Assembly: GCA_026929865.2 (NCBI GenBank)
Contig: CM049400.1
Location: forward strand, 22,491,501-22,555,500
Length of the DNA: 64,000 nucleotides
Reading direction: 5' to 3'
DNA from: Hyperoplus lanceolatus
Taxonomy: Eukaryota; Chordata; Actinopteri; Uranoscopiformes; Ammodytidae
Shown here: one piece after another, positions 31,905 to 44,000 of the stretch
How the letters are laid out: each line of letters begins with the position of its first letter
How positions within the stretch are numbered: the first letter of the stretch is position 1
Notes under the pieces: generated by a model
Told to the model about the DNA's origin: nothing
Database searches by the model: none
Seen by the model: the letters and a program-made list of their open reading frames with translations, nothing else
Translations under genes and position numbers: made by a program

Positions 31905-32364
31905 GTCAGTTTTACAGAACAAATCTTGGACAGTTTTCAATAAGGGATAGAGGTCCAGTCATTTGGAACAGTTTTCCTGTTACTCTACATAAACACTCAT
32001 CTTTAGTTACATTAAAAAAAAATCTTAAAATGTACCTCATTTTAAAAGCTTACGATAATGTGTTAAACTGAATGTATGTTATATTGTTTTTTCTTGTTAG
32101 TTACATCTTTGCATTGCTTTTTTACTATATGTACTTAAATGTATTTTATTTTTTTGTAACATGACTTTGTAGTTGTTTTAGCTCTTTAATTTTATTTTTG
32201 TTGTTTATTTCTTTACCTTATTGTATTTTAATGTCAGATGGACATCCTTCATAAGCCCTTCGGGGTTTCTTTTGTCCCACCCGTGCATTTATGTATGTCT
32301 ATGCGCATCTTCTTGCCATTTTAATCTTGTTTATGTGCACAAATAAAACTAAACTAAACTAAAC
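31905..32364 (+). mobile_element. 3'-truncated non-LTR retrotransposon (LINE) tail
   Basis: A frame starting near 31905 reads QFYRTNLGQFSIRDRGP, VIWNSFPVTL and LVTLKKNLKMYLI before a stop near 32068. This is the pattern at the C-terminus of many fish LINE reverse-transcriptase proteins. A 3' UTR follows, ending in a short (ACTAA)n-like tail at about 32343-32364, typical of LINE 3' ends. Only the 3' portion is present. Confidence 0.75.
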
Positions 32365-33047
32365 TTACATAATGTGCGCGTTTCATAAAGCCGATCTCTC
32401 AGTCAGCTGCTTTGCATGTAATCGGTTAATAAACTTATTGTAGTATCCCGAAATTTTTATCCAATCAGAAGAGAGAACTCTACAAACCGACACGTGTCTC
32501 ACTCATATATAGTATATACACTCCATGGTCTCACTGCCGGTGCACGCCAGAGCAACAGATGGGTGAATGTGTATGTGCCTACAATGGCGGAGCAGGTAAA
32601 TCCTTCCCAATGTCTGTTTTGATGGTTTTTATCATGTTTTATCACACTTATGGATCTGAGATGATGCTAGATAACTTGCTGCTTGAAGACCGCAGTGCAT
32701 TAATGTGGTGACGTAGGGACGAGCGAGGGGACTGCTAACTGCAGTAACTGACAGGAAGTTAGCTAAAAGAACCATTCCGCTTACAGCACCTTTAATGCAA
32801 CAAAGTTCACAGTTTTCCCAGCCTCATTCTGGGAACATTCATACAGTTAAACCACTTCCATCCACTCAGCCGCCACATACACTGGTCCACTAAGACACAC
32901 ATAGGTCGGCATACTGATTACTGTAAGATTATTGTAACTGTTGGTCTTACAGTAATCGGTCTAAGGAACTGGAACTGTCAGTGGTTGTTTTTCTCATAAC
33001 ACGTCCAGGCCTCATGCATGAAAACTGAGATCATCTGAGTCAATTTG

Positions 33048-33120
33048 AAAATACATCTCAAACAAGAACTGTGTAAAAGCTACCTAATCTTTTGCACAGT
33101 TCTTGTTTGAGATGTATTTT
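33048..33120. repeat. 32-bp inverted repeat with 9-bp loop
   Basis: Positions 33048-33079 pair with 33089-33120 over 32 bp, with one mismatch that would be a G-U pair in RNA. The loop is 33080-33088. Similarity stops abruptly outside the arms. Confidence 0.9.
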
Positions 33121-34323
33121 CTATCAAGTTCAAAAAGCCCTGAGGGAGATGTTCTCTCTTATTTTGTCATCTTGGCAGAATAGATAGATGGATGGTTGGA
33201 TGGATGGCTAGATAGATAGGTCAAATAAGCAAAGCATAATAAAATCAATTTCACTCTGGATTTTAAACGAATTATTAGACTACAAGATAAACTTTATTAT
33301 TTTTGAATTGTTTGTGTATGGATGAATTGTTTGTGTTGGGGCATTCTTTTTCTATTTGGGCTTTCCACCTGATTTTTACTAGCTTGCTATCAATCCTTTG
33401 GCAATATTGTTTCCATAACATTCATGCCGATAAAGCTATTGAAATTGAATTGACAAGTAGCTTAGTGTTGTAATGTAATGTAATTGTATTTGAACATGGA
33501 CAAAGTACAAAAGAAACATTAACCTTGTTTAGGGCAAGGAGAGATGTATTGTACCAGGTTTTAGCAAATTGCTTGCATGTAGTCCTTGGGCAGGTAAGTA
33601 GAATAATAAAATACTACAAAAATATACAATAATATATAAATGGGAAGAATACAAAAACAGCTTCCTGAAAAGTTACCGTTTCACTGTTGTTATTTACAGA
33701 GGCTGGGCCGCAGTTGCATTTAAAAATGTCCAGGACCCTCAAAAATATTTTTGTTTTGATAAATGTAAAATAATTATTTAATACTAAGAATTAAATGACG
33801 AGAAAATATATTTTATATATTTTGTAAACTAACTGCTGGCTCTGCAAATGTAAACAAAACCCCCTCTGAAACTGCATAGTGCGACTTTAAAAAATGTAAG
33901 GAAAATTGCATATTTTTTAAAAATGTCCCTATTCAACTCGCACTCATAAGTGTGTGCAGGATTGCTGTGTGAGTAACCAAAGTTTTGTCAGACGGGAGAA
34001 AGTTTGAAATTCATCGTTGGTTATAAGCTTTGTTGGGCTTGGGAGACTGTTCCATTGCCGTCCCACCTCACCTGTCTGTGATCCTCTCATCTGTTTCCCG
34101 AACCTTTGGCATCGCATAATCTAAAGAGGCAGGATACTTTTGTTTTGTGTAACACCCATATAGAATATGTACCACCGCGGCGCACGTGCACCACACTACC
34201 CGCATCGGTCCGCCGGCAGATCAAGCCCCAAATGAGTGACCGAAGCGTGGATGCGGCCGCCGCTGTAGAGCCGTCACTCTCTGGCCAGATGATTCCGTCC
34301 GGAGGCTGGTTATGTTGTTGCTC

Positions 34324-34331
34324 TGACGTCA
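34324..34331. promoter_or_regulatory. Perfect cAMP response element upstream of ca12
   Basis: The palindrome TGACGTCA, the full CRE consensus for CREB/ATF proteins, lies 129 bp before the ca12 start codon and about 34 bp upstream of the TATA box. Confidence 0.7.
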
Positions 34332-34364
34332 GTTGAGAGCTTCAATGGAGCCCGGCAACATGGG

Positions 34365-34371
34365 TATAAAA
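34365..34371 (+). promoter_or_regulatory. ca12 TATA box
   Basis: TATAAAA in the context GGGTATAAAAGCC, 89 bp before the ATG at 34460, which leaves room for a transcription start about 30 bp downstream and a short 5' UTR. Confidence 0.75.
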
Positions 34372-34459
34372 GCCGGTTTGAAAGCTGACGCTCCACGCTC
34401 TTGCTCTGTACCGGGTTAACAACAGGCCACCGCAAGAGGGAGGGCACAGGGGGACCAAC

Positions 34460-34935
34460 ATGCACTTCTGGAGCTTCACACTCATTGCGCTGCTAGATCT
34501 GACTTTCCTCGCTGTGCTACATGGTAAGAACTTTGAGAAGTGCACAGAGTTGCCTGTTAGGATGTACTTCAGATGCACGTTTAGACAGAGTGTGGCAAGT
34601 GGAAAGAACAAGAAGAAACATAGTTTATCTAGACATTTGATGCTATTTGCAAAATAGGTCTCGAGCAGAAAGAATGCTTCAGCTCTCCATCCACCTGCAC
34701 ATGCACTCTCTAAGGAGGAATGAGGGTGACATGGAATGTGGCCACTTATTTATAGAAATTATGACTATGATGCTTTTTCATGTAGACCATGTAATTGTAT
34801 GTCATGTAGGTTTATATATGTGTTTATGTAGTGGAACAAAACACATGTTTCTGTCTGTTGCAGGTGCCAAATGGACCTACAATGGTAAGTCTGATAATGT
34901 TTTGCTCACAGTTTGCCAATGATAGATCAGAAAAG

Positions 34936-35021
<86 letters not shown>

Positions 35022-38000
35022 CTGCTAAAATGTTATCTTGTGTTGAAATTGGCTGTCCAAGTCCATGTGCACTTGTCTTGGTCACTCACTGTGGTGTTCT
35101 CTTCAACAAGCATTAACCAGTTGAGTGTTTTGATCAAGACGTGACCCCCACCCACCATGCCGGACTACGGGCAAGCACTTCTTCAACCATGACTGTCTCT
35201 TACATAAACTTTGCTCAGAGCATGACCTCTTGTCACTGCTTCTCAAAGGGATGTTGCATTCAGGGACTAAATATTAAAACTAGTATGGCTGGTGAAGCAG
35301 TTCAGTATAATAACAACTTCTTGACAAAAGCATTTTCAACTATTGAACAGTTATGAAAACATTTTTTCATTGCTAAAATGTTGTGTGCTCTTTTAAAGTT
35401 AACTTCATAGTTTGCTCATTCTTTCACACAGGCACATCAGCAGGAAGGAATAAGGGCAGTAATTTATGTCCAAATAAATAATTATTGCAAGAGGAAAATA
35501 TACTTGCTTAATTTGGACCTCTGAGGGAGGCTGTTCCATGTATTTAAACCTAAGCGCTAAATTTGCATTAATTGCAAATAGCTGTTCATGGATTCTGTTT
35601 ACACAGCTGTTTGTCTGTGTGTGGAAAAATAAAAACAACACCTAAACAAACAATGACCAATTATACCAGGAAAATTGCTTATTGCTAATATGTTCAAGTT
35701 AGAAAATACCTTCACAAATGTGGAAATGTAAATTATTATACACCCTGTGCTGATGAAGTGCATTATCCTGTAATAATGAATACAATAGGAAATCTGTTCC
35801 CAAAGTGGAAAGTGTGCTGATGACTTCCGATCAAGGATGCAATCTAAAAGAAAACCTCAGGCATCATGGTGGACTTCATCCTCAGTTACAGTGGAACCCT
35901 CATGAAGCTTGTCATAGTAAGTCCATTATTCCAGAGGGCTGGTAGAACTTCCTCTTGACAGGGTCACAGCTGAGTCATACAATTTATCTCCACCTTGACA
36001 CTCCACCCTGAGGCGGGGGCCGAACAGTGAACATAACATGGGAATAGAAGGAATAATGATGACTGTTGAAGTTTTCTCACTGTGCTCTACCAATGATGTT
36101 ATGGTAAACAATTGACTGTCATGCATATTTGACCAAGAACTGCCAAGGCCACTGAATGCCCTTGTTGAAGGATAGGCTGGGTCTAATTAAAACAGCAAAT
36201 TAAGTGGACACTGGGTAATTATTGCCATAAGAGTAACTTTAATTTCTTATTATAGTGGGGCGTTGCCTAGATTGAACATTGAGTTTTGCTTTACACATGT
36301 ATTCAGTGAGTTCACGGCTTCACTGGATGCCCTTTGGCTTGATTTGTCCAATCAATCCACATTTGTTTGGGAGCTGACAGTTGAGTCTGGGGCAGGCCTC
36401 CTGCTGCTTCATGCATATTTAACCATAGTCATCTGGCATATGGTGAATGGTGGATTTTTTAGATTCATTCTGGACAAATAATTATTAGATGAGTGCTTTG
36501 CTGCATTCAGGTCCTATCATGGCATTTTCTATGGTTGCTCCCGATTTGATAGGACACAATACTGATGATACTGAGATGCATCATGTTAAAAAAAACTCAG
36601 CATGGATCCTTACACTTCAGTCAATCCAATGAGTTTAAAAAATCAGATATTCATTTTTGCACAATTTTCCATTAAGATTTATTTAATTTTATTTGCATGG
36701 CCATTGTGCCTCATTGTCTCTGCAGACACTCTGTAGAGAGGCACCCCTTATACAGCTGTGGTCACTGAAAACTGCCTGCCTGATCTGTAAATGTGGCAAT
36801 TTTCGGTGTCCTGTGCTGTATTGAAACCTCTCATTTGGAGAAAGACAGCATTCTCACTGGCTCTCCCCGCAAACAGCAGCCCGGTTCTCATTTCTCCACT
36901 AGCCAAGCCAAGGGCCAAGAGCTGGGCCAGGGGCCTCTCCCATGCCGCCTTGAGTATAGATAATAATATTTCACTTCGATTACCTATAGAATGTTTCTTT
37001 GGAGCCTATTCAACTTCATTTTGGGACACGCTCTGCTCATTAACACTTTTGAAAAGAAATGCAGTATATCCCTGTAGTGTTCTCAGGTGAAATATGCTTT
37101 TTTGCCTTGGCATATACTGTATGTAGTATCACTGTAGCATAAGAAAGCATTGAGAATAAGGTGTGGGCCACATTGTGGTGCAGACATCTCCTAAAGCTGT
37201 TTTATAGGTAACAAAAGAGTCTTCGGACTCAATGGGATTTACCTGTATAAATAAAGGTTAGAACAATTTACATTGATGCTGTTGCAGGGCCGGAGGGGGA
37301 GCACCACTGGTCCAAGCATTATCCATACTGTGGTGGAGCTTTCCAGTCTCCAATAGACATCCAGTCAAAGCTGCTGAGGTTCGACCCAACCCTGCTTCCA
37401 ATCGAGCTTCAAAACTACAACCTGTCGCCCAATGAGCAACTTACTCTTGGAAATAATGGGCATTCTGGTGAGTATATCATCAGCGATATCGTCAAAAACA
37501 TACAGTGCTATATGTTGCATATTACACCTGTATATATTTTGTTCCTGCTGATAATCTTGTGCCCGGGTCTGTCGTTATTCGGTTGTTCATTGTGATGTTT
37601 TGTCTCGTGGTGTATTTACTGTTAATATGTTGAAAACTGAATAAAAATAATATAAAGAAAGTACAGTGCTTACAATTAAATGCCTATTTTCTACTCATTT
37701 CATCTATGTTACAAACTAAGCAAATATTTAAGAACAGATACATTTTACGCTGTATTTTGTTTTCTCTTGGGATCTGGAAAGTCTTTAAAGTATGCATTTA
37801 AATGAAATGGTTCCCTCGTTATTTTGGAGGTGTGTGTTCTTGCCGAAATTACGTACATTCTGGGTCAATTTATGAAAATGAAACGTGGATCCTGAGCAAT
37901 TTTCAAAAATAACTCTCTTATTATCTTAACTCTCCTTTCACCCAGAGCTCCACGTTTAGTCTGGGTATAACACAGTCTTAAATTTCTTTGTTAAATATAG

Positions 38001-41000
38001 CAATCAATACATAGAAAACCAACAATCTGTAAGGAGGAGGAATATGATTATTCCCACAAAATTACAGTTTTGATGAATGACTTTTCCTTCTTTGAAGGTA
38101 AGAAATGGTTTCAGAGAAAATTAGCTGAACTGTGGCAGTAAAGAGCTTGCAACTGGACTAGAGTTCATATTTGTTTGTTTGTTTTTCTAACATTTAAGCA
38201 TATTACTTTAGATGAGAAACTTCAGTGACACACTCTGTACAGCCAAACATGTACGTAGTGTCTGCCCTTTGTTGATGGCCATTCATTTTCTGTAATTTGT
38301 ATGTAAGTAAACTGTAAGCCACAGTCTCAGTTCAAAGACCAGACCAATGCTTATGTGTTCATGCCTGATGAGCCTCAACGCCACAAGTGTGAGTAACCTC
38401 ATGAGGGTGACGTGTGTTTGAAATGAGCTAACAGAGGTTTTTCCTCATTGGTCGTAGATTGACGGACATGTGGAACGAGCTCTGCGTCACTCCAACCATA
38501 GATAATCCAATATATCTCAAATATAGCTACCCATGTTCCGCAAAAGGACTGAAAAGGGTCAAGCTAATTTCCTCATTTAAGATAAAGTTGATGTCTCTTG
38601 ATCCCCTAAAGTAACGTGTGGTGTGTCTCTCAATCCGCAGTACAAATATCACTGCCTTCCAAGATGTACATCTCCAGCCTGCCTCATCGCTACACCGCAG
38701 CTCAACTCCATTTCCACTGGGGCTCCTATGGCCGAGCTGCCGGCTCAGAGCACACAGTGAACAGTAGGCAGTATGCAGCAGAGGTAAACTAAGCTAACAG
38801 CGCTTTATTCCCCCTCACTTTCGATGGTTTAAACCTTAGTATTTGTACTCTACTTGAGTATTTCCATTTCTGCTCCCACACAGTTTAAGTGCACTACATT
38901 TATCTGATGAATATCCATAGATACTTTGCAGATTGAAAATGTTGTATCAAACATTCTTTTTTTACAATATGATGCATTGTTATATTACCTTAACAGTATA
39001 TAAAGTTGATAAAATCAGCTCCACCAACGTAATGCATTATATAAAATATCTATAAAAAATATACGCAGTATGATAGACAGATACTCTGAATGGTGCTATT
39101 TTGCATAAGTACTTTTACCTTTGTATACTTTCAGGACATGTTGGTGTCAATACTTACTATACTTTCTACAGTGTGTGATTTTAGAGGGGTTTTTGTACTC
39201 TTACTTAGGTAGACTGGAAAAGGGTCGATGAGTGGCTAGTTATCAGCAAACAAGCTATTCATTTAGTCTTTTACTCATGTGCAGTATAAGGCAACAGCAC
39301 CTCTGGCACCAGTCAAATAATGTAATACTACTAAGTAAGACTTAACAACATTTGACTGGCAGAGGAATCTGGATGCCCCGACACCCTCAAAGTAACAGAC
39401 GCTGCTCAAGCTGCAGAAAGTCTCAAAAGCTCGGCGTCTGCATTTTACTGTTCCAGTTTCTTGGCCCTGCGGCAGTTATTTATTTGACATCTACTCGGCC
39501 ATCAGCTTGTTGTGCATCTTCCACTTTATTGTCTGCTTGACTGTAAAGTACAATTAAATGCTCGTACAAACCACGTTCTAATTAAAGAGAAGTAGAAGTT
39601 TTTAGCTATAAACAACTTGTGAGCCTTTAAAATCTTGACTACTGGGCTTATAAAGAGAGGACATTTGAAGTTTTAATTTTTTCCAAATATCTCTGATCAA
39701 TTTAGCATATCTGATCACATAGACATAGACACAAGACATCAGTTGAGTCAGCTTGAGTATTTACAGTATGACAGCATGTCTTATTTCTGCAGGGTTTGAA
39801 GGGATTAGAGTACCCGACTATTATGTGCTTTGGTTTTCATCCACTTTTGAAAAGAGGAGTGGCTGTCTGTGCTATTTAATGTGTCGAGCCCTGTAAGCAG
39901 TTTTCACACACTTTATATACTCTGCCACTTTAGTAAAGCAGACAGTACATTCTAAAAGTAAGATTCCCTTTTATGACATAAACAAAAGTGGGAAACTTTT
40001 TAAATATAATTTGATATCATTTGAATTACAGTTGGAGGAAGCTGAAATGGTTCGAAACCTGTGTGCACTTATGCGACCATGTGACCGGCTGCAGCACAGC
40101 CACATGTAAGGTGCTGCGGTTTGACCTGGCTTTCTGAGTGGACACGTTGAGAACTTGCATCTTTTCAAGTCTCTCCAGGCTCCCACAACCACAGTCCCTT
40201 GATGACAGGTTGTCTTGGAGGGATGGAATGATGGGAAATTGAACAATTCCCAGAAATAGTGCAAATGTCTACCTTAATTGCCAGACAGAACAAAGTCCGT
40301 AAATACAATGTTAAGCATATTTTCACAGAACATGCCTTTGGGTTGCACGGAATACACAACACAATACTGTCAGCAAAACAACTGACAGTCTGGTAGATAT
40401 TTATGGGCAATAATATAGACCCCCTACTGTAAAACATCTCCAGAGTTTCTCATAGGTGGCAATCAAACTGTACTAGAGATGATATGAACGTAATTCTTTA
40501 CATGCTCCCTAAAACTATACTGCCTGGCGTTCATACGAAGTATATACAGTATAACAGTTTTAACCTATCATATAACAAATTGATGCATTTAAATTGTTTT
40601 TATTCATGCAGTTGTTTTGAGGATTTGAGAATGATATAGATGTTTCCGATTTTCTTGTTATCTCAACATATGCATCGCTCTTTCCGTTGAGACCATTTCG
40701 TCAACAAGTACTAGCCAATAAAGACAGACTTAATCAATCATCTTAAGGTTTGGAGTACTTGCAACTGCACAAAACTTTTTTGGGTTGTACCACAGGGTCT
40801 TGACTGTTATTTTTCCTTTCTCCCACAGATGCATGTAGTGCACTTCAATTCAGACAAGTATCACAATATGTCCATGGCTGTAGACAAATCTGACGGCTTG
40901 GCTGTGCTGGGTGTCCTGATCGAGGTGAGACGTTGTTGCTGGGGAACAGTGAGGTGGAATTTCTGTGGAGCAGAATCATCTGACTGCGTTTGTCATACAG

Positions 41001-44000
41001 GTTGGAGAGTTCAATCAGGCTTTTGAGCAGTTTCTGAGGTTCATCAATGGTATCAAATACAAGGGTGAGTGTTAAATGGAGGATTTTCCTTGTGAACAGA
41101 ATTTCTTGTGTAGGTAACGGCATCAGCTACCTTGGTGATAAACAGGCACCTGACCTGTAAACTGTGGCAATTGAGAGTTTTTTCTTCAATATTTTATGTG
41201 TTTTGGGTCAAAATCTACAAATGACAATTTTTTTATTTCAACTGGCAGACCAGAGAATACAGATGCCTGGTTTCAACATCAGAGCGCTGCTTCCTGCACG
41301 TTTGGATGAGTATTATTGCTATGACGGGTCACTGACGACCCCTCCGTGCTATCCCAGTGTCCTGTGGACTGTGTTCAGGAATCATGTGACAATATCTCGC
41401 CAACAGGTGCTCTGACACTGTTGTACTCTTAAGCCGATTAGTTATTAGAACAAATAAGCCATTGTTAAACTGTCCTTTAAATTTCCAGACATTTTAATAT
41501 AGTCTGTACCTTACATTTAACTTTAATTGGTGTGGAAAAATCTCTTTGTTTTGTTGTGTTGTGTCTTTTTAGTTTCAGGCTTTGGCAACAACCCTCTACT
41601 CCTCCCATGCCCAGGACTCAGCCGCTGTGCCTCTAAAAGGCAACTACAGGAAACCGCAGCTCGCTGACAGCCGAGTTGTGCTTGTATCTTTTAAGGAGGG
41701 TAAGTATGGTCTTCAAAATGGGCTTGCTTTATTGTTGGAGCACGAGTGCAAAGGTAACTTGAATTGCATGGCCATTGCGCAGCTACAAACAGGACAAAAG
41801 GACAGCTTTGAGTGAAGTATGGGCATCTTTTTCTGCTGCTAAGCGAAGGGCTGTCGCTCTTGTATGGCACCACCTAGGGATGCACCGATCCACTATTTTT
41901 AGTTCCGATCCGATTCTGATATCTGGGTTTTGGATATCGGCCGATACCGATACTGTCCGATACGATATTCTAATTGTTATAAAAAAATTGTTGGTGGTGA
42001 GGTTATGTGTAAGGTTAGGATTGCTTAAGCAATTCTAATTTAAAAGAGCAAGATATATACACAAATATATATAGGTTTATCTTAAAGGCAGACTATGCAA
42101 TATTTTAATTAAAATATCAATTATAGAGTCACACAAAAATAATCCTTCTCAATGATCACTTCTGCCCCACTAGAATATGTGGTGGTGTGTTTGTCTGCAC
42201 AGTCTTCCTCTCTCTGGCTGTATTTTACATAGTATAATTTGTCACAGTGCAGAAGCCTCTCCACTTCATTGACTTGGGTTAGCTCACTGACTAACAAACT
42301 GGTACTGTATGTCTAACTAGAAAGTGGTGTCCTCTCTCCCTCCACCGAACGTCGGCCCATGCTCGCACAGGCTCGTTAGCTCTTTCATTAAATTTTTTAT
42401 TTTTATTTTTTTTTAAATATCGGAGCTGACAGTCCGATATCCGATACGCAGATTTCGGCCATATCGGACCCGATACCGATACTGGATCGGATCGCATCGG
42501 CCCCATCCCTAGCGTCACCTGCTGGCTGGTTGAGCTTTCACGTTAATGTGTTTCATAATCATCTTTAAAGGCATACCTAGTAATCTAATCTGGAAAATGT
42601 TTTGTCGTCCGCTAACGGCGATCTAAAAAGCCTGGCTCAGAACCAGCTGCTGTTATGTTTATGTTGACGTTACGGGGAAAAAGCCGGGCCGTGCACTGAG
42701 CTTCAACTATTGACGTGGTTAGTATAAACATAAACAAACGTTTGCCAAGTGTTCGCTGGAGATTACCTAGTATGCCTTTAAAGTTGATTGACTTCAATGA
42801 GCTTGTTGGAAAGTAGGCCATCGTTCAAGACACAACAAAAAAAGAAACAACATGCTCAGTCTGCAGCTTTTAATTTGTTTTTAAATGCCTACTTAAATGT
42901 GGTCTACTTGTCTACTGCACTGTATGGTATTTAAATCCATATAGTTGGGTATGAATGTGCATGTTCTCTTCACTTTCAACGCTCGCTACGCTTTTCTAAT
43001 GGCGCATGTGTTTTGACATGGCAGTGTGGAATCCACTGAGCGGCATTTGGCAGGCGACGGTTTTTGCTTTTAGTTTATCACTTCAGGCAGTGCTTGTGCA
43101 TGCTGGGCGTGAAGGGCCCATAGCCGAACCGAGGAACACCCCACACGGGCTGTGATATATTCAACAAGCTGTCATTGGCTGTGTGTCTGACGCAGGCCGA
43201 GGACTGCGCGGTATTCACACAGTCACATCTCCACTCACGAGGAGGCAAATTGTGAAGCAGCTGCTGGTGGGCGACCTAGCAGACCTGGCTGATGAAGGGC
43301 TCTACCGGCTCCTACCCAGTGGCTCAGAGAAGCTCCGTGTCAGCATGAAGGAAGACCTCAAGGACCTGCAGAGTGAGAACCGCTCCAAATCCAAACAACA
43401 AACGCTGAATCCGTCCCTGAGAAAGAAGGGCCAGACCAACCGCTCCGTGGGAAAGTCCGGGCTGGCTGAAGATGAACTGAGCTACGTCTCGCTGGAGCAC
43501 AGGGTTTTCCATCAGCTCAAACTGTCCCACAGAAAGAACCAGCTGGTCCAGGCTCTCAGAGATGCAGTTTTCCCCGAGCTCAACCTCAAGAGCTACCTGG
43601 ACTGTAAATCAGACTTGGCCCTCCCCTCCATCAGACATATCCTCCGAGGACGGCCAACGGATGAGGCGTTGGAGTTAGATCGCTCTCTGACAAAAGCCTT
43701 GATGAATCAGGGGAATATGTCCACAGCACTCAAGCACATATTGCCAATGACACACCATGGCAGTCTCTCCCCTGTCACTGTTCCCAGGAAACCACAAAGC
43801 CAGAGTTATCCACATCCTTGGGTTTTGCCAATGGAGTGGGAAGACTAGTAGAGAGAGATTCCAGACATAGCTGAGACTCACATTATGTCACTTTCTGTGG
43901 TAGACATCAGATGAAAGAGTAGTTTTGAAGCCAAGCCCTGCATTCCTTCGACGTATTGTATTTAATATTAAATAATTTCTCCATTGCGTGTATAATAATA

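Larger units (their letters stand above)
31526..34459. other. Divergent spacer between the Kunitz gene and ca12
   Basis: It holds the 5' flank of the Kunitz gene, a truncated LINE (31905-32364), a 32-bp inverted repeat (33048-33120), a GATA/GGAT microsatellite (about 33181-33220) and the ca12 promoter. No other gene was recognised. Confidence 0.5.

Noticed and set aside
31803-32795. A larger TTAA-bounded element enclosing the LINE tail
   Set aside because: Both borders read TTAAAGGTG / CACCTTTAA, but the similarity stops after a few bases, so I could not support a real element.
35141-37090. Short plus-strand ORFs in ca12 intron 2
   Set aside because: No domain, no supporting splice sites and AT-rich composition; the catalytic domain needs no extra exon here.
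40829-41123. Minus-strand ORF opposite ca12 exons
   Set aside because: It is an antisense shadow of the exons at 40829-40924 and 41001-41064.
43183-43848. Independent single-exon gene starting at a GTG
   Set aside because: There is no ATG at the start, and the exact phase match to the ca12 donor and an AG acceptor favour a ca12 exon.
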